A stretch of 64,000 nucleotides of DNA from Roseiarcus sp963779095 (GTDB lineage Bacteria > Pseudomonadota > Alphaproteobacteria > Rhizobiales > Beijerinckiaceae): contig CAVZWU010000011.1 in the NCBI GenBank assembly GCA_963779095.1, forward strand, positions 620,001-684,000, read 5' to 3'. The notes beneath the pieces are model-generated. The model did no database searches and was not told the DNA's origin. It saw only the letters and a program-made list of their open reading frames with translations. This document shows positions 37,620 through 46,321 of the stretch, one piece after another; positions within the stretch are counted from its first letter, which is position 1, and each line of letters begins with the position of its first letter. The position numbers and the translations under genes were made by a program.

Positions 37620-37990
37620 GCGCGAAATCGTTTCTGTCTGGTTGCTCCCGGTCGATCGGATGAACGGCGTCGAAGGGTCGTCCGGCCGCGACCTGCACTT
37701 CCACGCCGTAGCGCAGCAGCTTATAGACCCGCAGATTCGCCTGATAAAGCGTGACGCCGGTCGGGTCCGCGGCGGCAAGCAGTTTTTGCAGGGCACCGGA
37801 GATATGGGTATCCGAGTAGCCGCGCGCTTTCAGATTCTCGCGCAGCAGGTCGACCTCGATGCATCGGTTGTTCTCCCGTCTCAACCATTCGCCAGGTATC
37901 GGTAGCCGAGCCCGTCCATTTGAGCGGGATCGTGAAGAGGGAGATGACGCGGTTCTGCGTCCTGCGCTCGGAACGCGGTCGCACAGCCAT
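37620..37990 (-). pseudogene. hsdR: Type I restriction enzyme R subunit, N-terminal remnant
   Basis: Starts MAVRPRSERRTQNRVISLFT, then MDGLGYRYL, then RRENNRCIEVDLLRENLKARGYS and HISGALQKLLAAAD. This is the HsdR N-terminal nuclease-region lead-in, with the characteristic LLRYGVEVQVAAGRP and ERNDFAL-like RNDFAL. Two single-base losses (near 37925 and 37895) shift the frame. The coding sequence stops dead at the CTAG used by the two insertion sequences; the remaining some 900 codons, including helicase motifs, are not found on the far side of the elements. The gene is therefore truly dead. Confidence 0.82.
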
Positions 37991-38222
37991 GGACCGGCTC
38001 CCGAGCGACGAGCCGCGTCTTCCCGGTGAGCAGTTCCTGCATCATCGCCTGCTTGACGGCGCGGGTCTTCTCTCGCCGCCGCTCCAGCGCCGTCAATTCC
38101 TTGTCCATCTCAGTCAGCACCTCCGCGATGGCGATTTGTTTGGCGCGAGTGGGTAGAACGTGGATTTCCAAATCTCTAACATTTTGGAGCGAAATGTTTG
38201 CCTGGGCGGCGAGCGCCCGCAA
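37991..38222 (-). pseudogene. hsdS: Type I restriction S subunit, C-terminal remnant
   Basis: About 77 codons: SLQNVRDLEIHVLPTRAKQ, then IAIAEVLTEMDKELTALERR and KTRAVKQAMMQELLTGKTRL. This is the conserved C-terminal coiled-coil spacer of HsdS that contacts HsdM. The target-recognition domains are missing upstream, where the DUF3891 gene ends at 38307. It precedes hsdR on the same strand, the usual hsdS-hsdR order. No hsdM is in the window. Confidence 0.78.
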
Positions 38223-38306
38223 AGAGGAAGGCGCCGACGATCGCCGGCCGCACTTGGGTCCGATCGGTCAAGTCGCCAGCCAAGGTCGCGGATGCTGGCT
38301 GTTCAA

Positions 38307-39071
38307 TCAACTGGAATTTTTGTTCATCAACCGCGCGCGAAAGACCGCCCGTTCTGGCGACTGAAGCCACGTCCGCATGGCGCCTTCATCGGCGAACCGC
38401 CCTGTCGCCGGCAGCGGACGCGCTTCGCCTTCGACCGTCAGGACATCCTGTTTGAGCGGCCACGGCGAAAGGATGAAATCAAAAGCGTGTCCTGGTCTTT
38501 CGACAAGGCGTAACGTTTCGGTCCCTCCGCTCCTGTTCGGCGCCTCCAGTTCGATCGGCGTCTTCAGTTCGCCGCACAGGGCCAGCGACAGCGTGTCGAC
38601 CAGCGCCACGAGCATTGTCTCTTTCTGAAGGGCGGCGGCGTCCAGGCCCAGCGTGTCAGCCCACGCAGCCTCGATCGGCGCCTGCGTCTCCAGATACGCT
38701 TGCGCCGCTGCGGCGTCCGCTTCGCCCGTGCGGTGCCGGTCGGTGTAGCGCCGGTAAATCACTCCGCCATGGCGCGAGACGAGCAAGGCTACGTGCGCGC
38801 CCCAGGCGCCGAGCGCACGCTCGACGCCTTGCCTCCACATCGGCGAATGCACCGCCGCGCCGATCTCGCGGAAGAGATGCGGGCGCCCAGACTGTGTATT
38901 GAAAGTCGGCGCCGTCTCCCAGTCCAGCCAGCCGATGTCATGCTGCTCCGCTGCGAGCAGCAGCGGTTCATCGTGAGCCCCGTCCCAGGCCCGCAGGATT
39001 TGCCCCGAAATCCACGCGTGGGTCAGCTGACTGATGGCGAGAACGCCCTCGGGTTCGGTCCGAAACAGCAT
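38307..39071 (-). CDS. DUF3891-family protein
   Basis: 254 residues. The opening EGVLAISQLTHAWISGQILR, the AEQHDIGWLDWETAP motif and HVALLVSRHGG match DUF3891, a helical family of unknown function with conserved His/Asp pairs reminiscent of a metal site. No signal or membrane segment. Intact. It lies 58 bases downstream of a small coupled frame and the puuE-like gene on the same strand, so it probably belongs to that transcription unit and thus to purine or ureide use, but no role is established. Confidence 0.78.
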   Translation of the reverse strand: MLFRTEPEGVLAISQLTHAWISGQILRAWDGAHDEPLLLAAEQHDIGWLDWETAPTFNTQSGRPHLFREIGAAVHSPMWRQGVERALGAWGAHVALLVSRHGGVIYRRYTDRHRTGEADAAAAQAYLETQAPIEAAWADTLGLDAAALQKETMLVALVDTLSLALCGELKTPIELEAPNRSGGTETLRLVERPGHAFDFILSPWPLKQDVLTVEGEARPLPATGRFADEGAMRTWLQSPERAVFRARLMNKNSS

Positions 39072-39129
39072 GGGTCCAGCCTAAATCATAGTCGCCAGCG
39101 ACGACGCGAGCGCCTTATCGCGCGCGGCT

Positions 39130-39275
39130 TCAAATATACCTGACGAAATCCATGCCCCAGAGGCGCCGCGCGCACGGGGACGGCGGTGACGAATTCCAGG
39201 CGGAACGCCGGCGTCACGGTCACGAGTTCGCTTTGTCGCCTCCGCGCCGATCGGCTCCATCTTCAGGCGGTTCAT
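39130..39275 (-). CDS. Short coupled ORF downstream of puuE, frameshifted, unknown function
   Basis: The ATG at 39275 overlaps the stop of the PuuE-like gene (ATGA), which normally indicates a real, translationally coupled gene. It opens MNRLKMEPIGAEATK; a shift gives LVTVTPAFRLEFVTAVPVRA and a further one could end WGMDFVRYI at 39130. The start vaguely resembles ureidoglycolate lyase N-termini, but the whole is only about 48 codons. It could be a remnant or a genuine small protein; the frame is uncertain. Confidence 0.35.
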
Positions 39276-40192
39276 CGCGCGACCTCGCAAGGATGCTCGG
39301 CAAGCCAATGCTTTGCGATATCCAGGCGCTGGCAGACCCAGACATCCGGTTTGCTTTTCACATAGTCGAGGAAGCGAGCAAGGCCGGACGCCCGGCTGGG
39401 ATGGCCGAGGAGGCGCATGTGCATGCCTACGTTCATCATCTTGGGCGCTTTCCGTCCTTCCTCGTACAGAAAATCAAAGGCCTCCCGCAGCATCGTGAGG
39501 AAGTCCTCCCCGGTCGCCAAGTTCGTCGCGGCCCATTTCGTATCGTTGTTGGTGAGTGTGTAGGGGATGACGAGCTGGGGGCGGCCCTCAGCCATCACAT
39601 AATAGGGGAGTTCGTCAGCATAGCTGTCGCTGTCATAGAGAAAGCCGCCCTCCTCCATGACAAGGCGCCGCGTGTTGACGCTCGGCCCGTAGCGGCAGTA
39701 CCAGCCTAGCGGTCGCTGTCCGACCGTTCGCTCGAGGCTCTCGACCGCCCGGCGGATATGCTCCCGCTCGGTCGCCTCGTCGAGCTTGAAGTGCTCGACC
39801 CAGCGCCAGCCATGACAACAGATGTCGTAGCCTGCCTCTCGTATGGCCGTCGCAGCCGGCGGATTGCGCTCGAGCGCAAGCGCGCAGGCATAGACCGTCA
39901 TCGGCAGTCCACGCTCCTGGAAGATTCTATGCAAGCGCCAGAACCCGACCCGGCTGCCGTATTCAACCATGCTCTCGGCGGCGAGGTCGCGTTCGCCGCG
40001 CGGCACCGCCGTGCTCGCCATTTCGGTCAGGGCGGCGTCGCTGACGCCATCGCCATCCATCATGCTGTACTCGGAGCCCTCCTCGTAATTGAGCACGAAA
40101 TTCAGCGCGAGACGCGCCCCGCGCGGCCAGCGTGGATCGGGCGGCCTGGATCCGTAGCCGACAAGGTCGCGTTCGAGCGAGCGAGGAATCAC
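39272..40192 (-). CDS. puuE: PuuE-like allantoinase / polysaccharide-deacetylase-family protein
   Basis: 306 residues of the NodB-like carbohydrate-esterase fold, closest to the PuuE allantoinases that open the allantoin ring without the classical metal site. The start RSLERDLVGYGSRPPDPRWP, then LALNFVLNYEEGSEYSMMDGD, SRVGFWRLHRIFQERGLPMT, YDICCHGWRW and GWYCRYGPSVNTRRL are all family hallmarks. GTG 40192 is taken as start; the protein is intact. It is 28 bases behind the Rbs-type permease gene, so importer and enzyme are co-expressed, pointing to allantoin or a related ureide as substrate. Confidence 0.87.
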   Translation of the reverse strand: MIPRSLERDLVGYGSRPPDPRWPRGARLALNFVLNYEEGSEYSMMDGDGVSDAALTEMASTAVPRGERDLAAESMVEYGSRVGFWRLHRIFQERGLPMTVYACALALERNPPAATAIREAGYDICCHGWRWVEHFKLDEATEREHIRRAVESLERTVGQRPLGWYCRYGPSVNTRRLVMEEGGFLYDSDSYADELPYYVMAEGRPQLVIPYTLTNNDTKWAATNLATGEDFLTMLREAFDFLYEEGRKAPKMMNVGMHMRLLGHPSRASGLARFLDYVKSKPDVWVCQRLDIAKHWLAEHPCEVAR

Positions 40193-40220
40193 GTGGTGGC
40201 TTCCCTTGACGAACGCGGGA

Positions 40221-41192
40221 TCAAAACTGCTGCTCCTGGCGCCCGCGAACCAGCTGGGACAAGGTGACGGCTATAACAAGCGCCCCGCCATAGAACATTT
40301 CCTGGATGAACGAGCTGAAACCCAGAAAGACGAGACCCGTGATCCCGGTCACGAGGAAGTAGACGGCGACTGTCGCGCCCCAAGGATTGAAGCGCCCCGG
40401 CGCAATGCATGTCGAGCCGAGAAAGGCCGCTGCGAAAGCGGGGAGTTGATAGGTGACGCCGGACACTGGGTCCGCGGCGCCCTGCGTGCCTGCGTAGAGC
40501 ACCCCGGCCAAGGCCCCGAAGAAGCCAGACGCCGTCAGGCAGGCGATCCGAATTCGGTCGGTATTGATGCCGCTCAGCCGCGCGACTTCGCGTCCGCGAC
40601 CGACGAAAAGGATGCGTCGCCCGAGCGCAGTGTATTCGAGCAGATACCAGACGAGAGCCGCAAGCGTGATCGCATAGTAAAACTCGAGCGGCACGCCGAA
40701 CAGACGGTCGACAATCACAGCATTAATGAGGGAGGGCGAAATCCCGCTGATCGTCATCGAATCGCTGAGCCAAAGCGTGACGCCATGAAGAAAAGTCCCG
40801 GTGCCGAGGGTCACGATCAGTGAATGGATGCGGAATACGGTGATGAGCAGACCGTTGATGACGCCTATCGCGGCTCCGAGCGCAAGCGCCGAAACCACCG
40901 CCCAACCGATGCCAATCCCATGGTTGACGTTGAGGACTGCGACCAGCATGGACGACAGCGTCATGATGAACGCGATCGAGAGGTCGAAGTCGTTGGCGGT
41001 GAGCGGAATGATGAGGCCGAGCGTCACCACGACCAGAACCGCCTGGGAGCCGAGGATCGTGGAGAGATTGGGCCACGTCAGGAACGTGTCAGGCCGCAAG
41101 TAGCCGAACGCCGCGATGAGCAGAAGCCGCACGATGATCAGCCCGAACTGCTCGAGCCGATAGGCCAGAGGTTTATGCGGGGCGCGCTCCAT
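40221..41192 (-). CDS. ABC importer permease (RbsC type)
   Basis: 323-residue inner-membrane permease with about eight to ten hydrophobic helices. LGLIIPLTANDFDLSIAF is the family TxGxxDLS-like motif in modified form, and FLGSTCIAPGRFNPWGATVA is the conserved C-terminal motif. Intact. It works with the ATPase at 41264 and the solute-binding protein at 42820, all on one strand in the order SBP, ATPase, permease. Confidence 0.9.
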   Translation of the reverse strand: MERAPHKPLAYRLEQFGLIIVRLLLIAAFGYLRPDTFLTWPNLSTILGSQAVLVVVTLGLIIPLTANDFDLSIAFIMTLSSMLVAVLNVNHGIGIGWAVVSALALGAAIGVINGLLITVFRIHSLIVTLGTGTFLHGVTLWLSDSMTISGISPSLINAVIVDRLFGVPLEFYYAITLAALVWYLLEYTALGRRILFVGRGREVARLSGINTDRIRIACLTASGFFGALAGVLYAGTQGAADPVSGVTYQLPAFAAAFLGSTCIAPGRFNPWGATVAVYFLVTGITGLVFLGFSSFIQEMFYGGALVIAVTLSQLVRGRQEQQF

Positions 41193-41263
41193 CTCAGCGG
41201 CTGCATGCGTAGGCGCTGAGTTCGGTCATGCCGCGCCGCCTTGCTTCGCTCGTACGCCGCGCG

Positions 41264-42835
41264 TCATGCCAGGCCTCCCGCGCCGCCGAGGCTGCGCTCC
41301 GCGATGGCGTCCTTGCTGATCTCAGCGCCTTCAAGGGTCGCGACGACGCGGCCTGCCGCGAAGATCAGCACCCGGCTGCTGATCGCGGCAAGCTGCTCGT
41401 AGTCCGAGCTCGCGCAAAGAACGGCGGCGCCTGCCGAGGCTGCGCTGGCGATGTGCCGGAACACCGTCTGCCGCGCGCCGATGTCGACGCCCTGCGTCGG
41501 CTCGTCCAGAAGGATCAGCTTTGGCGCCATCTGGAACCATTTGGCGAGCACGACCTTCTGCTGATTGCCGCCGCTGAGCGAAGCAATGTTCATCGTCGGA
41601 TCGGCGGGCCGCACCTCGAAACGGCGGGCCATCTCCGCAGCTTCCGCGGTCATCGCGCGCAGGCTCAGCATCCACCGCCTGAAGCGCGAGCCGAGCGTCG
41701 GCATGGTGATGTTGTCGGCGACCGGCAGTGGACCGATCACCCCTGCGCTGGCCCTGTCCGCGGGGACCAGGACAACGCCGCGGCGGATGGCGTCGCGCGG
41801 CTTGATCTCGCTGAGCTCGACGCCTTGGCCCGCAATGTCGAGCGTGCCGGCGCGAGCCTTGCGCGCGCCGTAGATGAGATAGGGAATTTCGTCGTATCCC
41901 GAGCCGATCAGACCGGTCACGCCAACGACCTCTCCGGCCGCAAGATCCAGCGAAAAGCCCTCGATCGTCCCCCCGGAGAGATTGTGCACGATGGCGTGGC
42001 TCGAACCGCGCACGGCAGGAGGAGCAGGCGGCGCCGCCGGAGCCAGCTTTCGGCCGACAATCGCCTCGATGAAGTCGGCTTTCGTAGCCGCGCTGGTTTC
42101 TATCGTCGCCGCGACCTTGCCGTCGCGCAGCACTGTCGCCCGGTTGGTGATCTCCATCACCTCGTCGACGTCGTGAGAGACGAAAACAACGCTCACGCCT
42201 TTGCTCACAAAGGTCCGGACAAGCTGGAACAATCGGTCGACGTCGCGCTTCGGGAGAAACGGCGTCGGCTCATCCAAAACCAGAAGGCCAGCGCCGACGC
42301 CGCCTTCCGCGTTCATTTCCGCGATCGCGCGGACGATGGCGAGGAGCGCCCTTTCGACCGGAGGGATATCGGCCACACGCGCGTCCGGATCGAGATCAAT
42401 GTCATAGGTCGCAAGAAGGCGTTTTGCGGCGCGCCGCTGCGCAGCCCAGTTGATCGCCCATTCGTCACGTTCCGCGAGCCGTCCGACCAGCAGATTCTCC
42501 AGCGCCGTCAGGCTCGGGATGAGTCCGAGATGCTGGTGCACGAAGCTCATTCGGTGCTTTCGGAAGGCCCCCGGCGCCAGCGGCAGCGCAACGTCGGCGC
42601 CGCCGATCTGCAGGCGGCTCCCCGGGTCCGGAGCGTGAAACCCCGCCAGAACCTTGATGAGCGTCGACTTGCCCGAACCGTTCTGGCCGAGAAGACCGTG
42701 GACCTCGCCCTGGGCGACTGCGAGTGAAGCATTGTCGAGGGCCTTCTGGCCCCCAAAGGTCTTGCTCAGGCCCCAAAGCCGAAGCGCGGGCGAGGCGTCG
42801 GCGGGAGGACGCGCTCCCGCTAGTGAAGCTTCCAC
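41264..42835 (-). CDS. ABC importer ATPase with two nucleotide-binding domains (RbsA type)
   Basis: About 523 residues. The first domain has Walker A GQNGSGKST and Walker B LLVLDEPT but a divergent signature (DIPPVERALLAIVRAIA). The second has a degenerate Walker A GLIGSGYDE and the canonical signature SLSGGNQQKVVLAKW. This asymmetry is usual in RbsA/MglA proteins. A Pro/Ala linker (APAAPPAPPAVRG) joins the halves. I take GTG 42835, which overlaps the end of the SBP gene by 16 bases; the first recognisable strand LRLWGLSKTFGG lies 20 codons later, so a later start is possible. Intact. Confidence 0.9.
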   Translation of the reverse strand: MEASLAGARPPADASPALRLWGLSKTFGGQKALDNASLAVAQGEVHGLLGQNGSGKSTLIKVLAGFHAPDPGSRLQIGGADVALPLAPGAFRKHRMSFVHQHLGLIPSLTALENLLVGRLAERDEWAINWAAQRRAAKRLLATYDIDLDPDARVADIPPVERALLAIVRAIAEMNAEGGVGAGLLVLDEPTPFLPKRDVDRLFQLVRTFVSKGVSVVFVSHDVDEVMEITNRATVLRDGKVAATIETSAATKADFIEAIVGRKLAPAAPPAPPAVRGSSHAIVHNLSGGTIEGFSLDLAAGEVVGVTGLIGSGYDEIPYLIYGARKARAGTLDIAGQGVELSEIKPRDAIRRGVVLVPADRASAGVIGPLPVADNITMPTLGSRFRRWMLSLRAMTAEAAEMARRFEVRPADPTMNIASLSGGNQQKVVLAKWFQMAPKLILLDEPTQGVDIGARQTVFRHIASAASAGAAVLCASSDYEQLAAISSRVLIFAAGRVVATLEGAEISKDAIAERSLGGAGGLA

Positions 42836-43931
42836 AGGTCCGCGTAGCCCTTGACATAGGCGTCCCCGTAGCCCTGGGAAAGCTGGGGCGGGGTTCCCGC
42901 GTCCTTCGCGTTTTCCTGCGTGAAAATATAGAAGGGAATCTTCGGATCCGAGACGAGGGGCAGGCCGCACACCCGGCGCATCTCGGCGTCGATGATCGCG
43001 TGCCCGATCCAGTCGAGATTCTCGCCGATATCCATTTCGACCTGTCCCTGCTGCACGAGTCCGAGCACGAACGGCGTGCCGTTGAAGGCGTCGACGCCAA
43101 GCTTTTTCTGCGATCCGGTGATGGTGACCGCCGGAACAACGAACTGGCTCATGCTGTCATAGATCACGATGATGTAGTTGATCTTCGGGTCGGCGAGGAG
43201 CGCCGCCTGCACGCCAGGCGTGATGCGGGTGCCCCAGTCGACGACGGGAAATTCATCACCTTCGTCTTGCAGTCGTCGCAGTGTTTCAGCTCCGCTTCGA
43301 TGCCCGACATCATCGAATCGGTCGAAAGCGCGCCCGTCGAGATCAGGACCAGGGCGTTCATATGACCCTTGGTCTTGACGACCGCCCAGTCGGCGAGGAG
43401 AGCCCCGGCCTTGGCGTAGTCGATAGGAACGTCTCCGTCGGCGTATTTCTTCACTTCGGCTGTTTGCTCGACTCCGCTGTAGTGCGAGGCGATGACGGGG
43501 ATCTTCGCGGCCTGCGCAGCCTTCACTTGCGGCACGAGAACGCGAGGGTCGGTCCCGGCCAGAAGATCGATGAGGTCAACCTTCTGGTTCACCGCGGTGT
43601 CCATGCCCTGCACCCATTGCGAGCTTTGCCCTTGGTTCTCCCAAGTAATGAACTTGAAGCCTACTTTTTTTGCCGCAGCCGCCATGGCCTTTTCGATATT
43701 GGCGGTGAAGGGATTGGCGCTCGATACGGGAATGCTGAGGATTGTCTTGCCCTTCATGCAGGCCTGCGCGTCGAACGCGGGACCGGGCGCGACGAACTCC
43801 GGCTTGTGCCTGAACGGCTCGATTTGCTTCTCGAAATACGACAGATCATCCGCATGCGCCGAGCCCGCCACGGCTCCGCAGGCCGCCAAGCTCAAGGCGA
43901 CGGCGCGCCACACCGATAAACGGTTCGCCAT
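42820..43931 (-). CDS. Periplasmic sugar-type binding protein (RbsB-like), frameshifted
   Basis: The signal peptide MANRLSVWRAVALSLAACGA ends about GSAHA before DDLSYFE. The periplasmic-binding-protein type I fold is seen in TILSIPVSSANPFTANIEKA, VNQKVDLIDLLAGTD and KIPVIASHYSGVEQ. A missing G near 43250 (TTCCCGTC for TTCCCGGTC) breaks the frame; corrected, it reads FPVVDWGTRITPGVQAALL. About 371 residues. First gene of the SBP-ATPase-permease-puuE unit. The ligand is not evident from sequence, though the context suggests a ureide or purine derivative. Confidence 0.87.
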
Positions 43932-44240
43932 TTCAAAAGTCTCCGTTGCAGAAGCCGTTGATCGCGGGCGGTCGTCATGGTGAAAGCCCTGCGACATCAC
44001 GATGGAAGCAACGTTCATGCCGGGAGCATGCACAGCCGCTTGATCAGAGGGCTTTGCACATTGGCGAACCGATGCCGCGGCCCAGAAGATGGCAAGCTTT
44101 TTGCGATCGGAGTTCGAGGGTGCGGTCTTCCTGCAGTCTCGCAGATTTCACAGCCGACGCGGCGACCGGTCGATCCCGCTCGCGGCATGTCGCTTCCGGC
44201 TAGGAAAACGGGGCTAGCCGGAGCTTCGGAGTCTCTTCCC
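43932..44240. promoter_or_regulatory. Divergent control region between the Rbs-type importer and hyuAB
   Basis: The 309-base gap lies between two divergently transcribed operons and must hold both promoters. I see no convincing -35/-10 pair and no strong dyad. No regulator gene is adjacent, so control of the island must come from elsewhere. Confidence 0.4.
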
Positions 44241-46321
44241 ATGAAAGTCATTGGCGTCGATGTCGGCGGCACGTTCACCGACCTCATCTACTCCGACCTC
44301 GAGACCGGCGCGATGTCCATCAACAAGGTCCCCACCACGCCGGAGGATCCGTCAACCGGCGTGATGAAGGGCATCGAGGGCCTGCTCGCTTCGGCTCAGC
44401 GAAAGCCCGATGAGATCGACTTCGTCTTCCACGCGACGACGACCGCGACCAATGCGGTGCTCGAGGACAAGGGCGCGAGAGCAGGCATGATCACCAATGA
44501 AGGCTTCCGCGACGTTCTGCATATCGGACGCCATCAGCGGGTCGAGCACTACTCGATAAGGCAGGAGCTGCCGTGGCAGAATCGTCCGTTGATCAAACGC
44601 CGCGATCGCAAGGTGGTCCAAGGACGCTTGGCGCCGCCGCACGGGGAGGAGCTCGAGCCGCTGGATGAAGAGGGGGTGCGCAGCGCGGCGATCGCTCTTG
44701 GCGAGGCCGGCGTGGAATCCGTCGCCATCTGCTTCCTCTTCTCCTACCTCAATCCGGCGCATGAGGACCGCGTCAAGGCGATCGTGTCTGAAATTCTTCC
44801 AGAGGCGTTCGTCACCACATCCTCCTTCGTATCCCCGCAGTTTCGCGAGTTCGAGCGATTCACAACGGCCGCGTTGGCCGCCTTCATCGGACCGAAGGTC
44901 CGGATGTGTATCACCCACCTCGACCGGTCGCTCAAAAGCGCGGGGCTTGCGGCCGATCTCGAGAATCATGGCCTCGAACGGCGGCGTGGCGACTGCGAGC
45001 ATGGTGTCGGAGAAGCCGACGCTGACGCTTCTCTCCGGCTTGGCGGCCGGCGTGCTGGCGGGGGCATGGATCGGCGGGCTCGCGGAGCGACGAAAGCTGA
45101 TCACGTTCGACATTGGGGGCACGAGCGCGGACATCGGAATCATCGTCGATGGAAAGTTGGCGGAAACGGACGCACGTTCGACGTCCATCGCAGGCTTCCC
45201 GCTGCTCACGCCCATGATTGACATCCATACCATCGGCGCGGGCGGCGGCTCGATCGCCTATATCGACCATGGCGGCGCGTTTCGGGTCGGACCGCGCAGC
45301 GCGGGCGCCGTTCCTGGCCCCGCCGCCTACGGGAGGGGCGGCGAAGAGCCGACCGTGACAGACGCCAATCTGGTTCTCGGCCGGCTCGACAGCGGATGAC
45401 TTCCTCGGCGGGGGCATGAAGCTCGACGCAGAAGCGGCGCGACGCGCCGTCGGCGCTCTCGGGGCCAAGCTCGGCCTCAGCCTCAGCGAGGCGGCGGAGG
45501 GTGTTCTCACGGTCATCAACGCCAATATGGCGAACGCGATCCGCTCCCGTACGATCCAGAAGGGCATCGACCCGCGCGGCTTTTCGCTTGTCGCCTTCGG
45601 CGGGGCCGGTCCGCTGCAGGCCGCGGAGGTCGCCGCCGTTCTCGGCATTCCCGAAGTCATCGCGCCGCCCTATCCGGGAATCACCTCAGCCATGGGGCTT
45701 CTCACGACCGATTTCAAATACGACTCCGTCCAGACGGAGTTTCAGGTCAGCGGGGCGGTCGATCTCAAGAAGCTCAACACAAGCCTCGCGGACATGCAGG
45801 CCAGCCTCGTGGCGCGGTTCGAGGCGGATCACATTCCCCTTTCCGAGGCAGCCTTCTCCCGCGCGGGCGACCTTCGCTACGTCGGGCAAGGTTATGAGCT
45901 GCGGGTGCCCCTGCCGGAGGGCGAGATCACGGAGGAAACGCTGCCACAGGCGTGGAAGGCGTTCCACGCGGCGCATGCCGCCGAATATGGCCGCGCCTTC
46001 GAGGCGAGCCCGATCGAGATCGTAAACGTGCGGGTGAGCGGCGTCGGACGCGTGCCGAAACTGCGCGCGATGAACGCGCCGAAAGGCGGCTCGCTCGAAA
46101 AAGCGAAGGCCCGCGTCAGCCCTTGCTTGTTTCGGGTCGCCGGCAAGCTCGAGAGCTTCGAGACGCCCTTCTACCGGCGCAGCGAACTTCCGTTGGAGGA
46201 GACCTTCTCCGGTCCCGCGGTGATCCTGCAAACCGACAGCACCACGCTCGTCCCGCCCGGCGCGACCGCCCGCGTCGACTGGACCGGCAATCTCATCATC
46301 ACGCTCGGAGGCCTGCAATGA
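44241..46321 (+). CDS. hyuA: ATP-dependent hydantoinase/oxoprolinase subunit A, frameshifted
   Basis: ATP-binding subunit of the hydantoinase/oxoprolinase family, which opens cyclic amides such as N-methylhydantoin, or carboxylates acetone and acetophenone. It starts MKVIGVDVGGTFTDLIY with the phosphate-binding DVGGTFTD, followed by HATTTATNAVLE, the second phosphate loop TFDIGGTSADIG and IGAGGGSIAYID. Two +1 shifts (near 44960 and 45404) split it; the repaired length is about 693 residues, normal. The stop overlaps the hyuB ATG (ATGA). The closest functional reading here is a hydantoinase, because a carbamoylase-like M20 gene follows. Confidence 0.9.
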
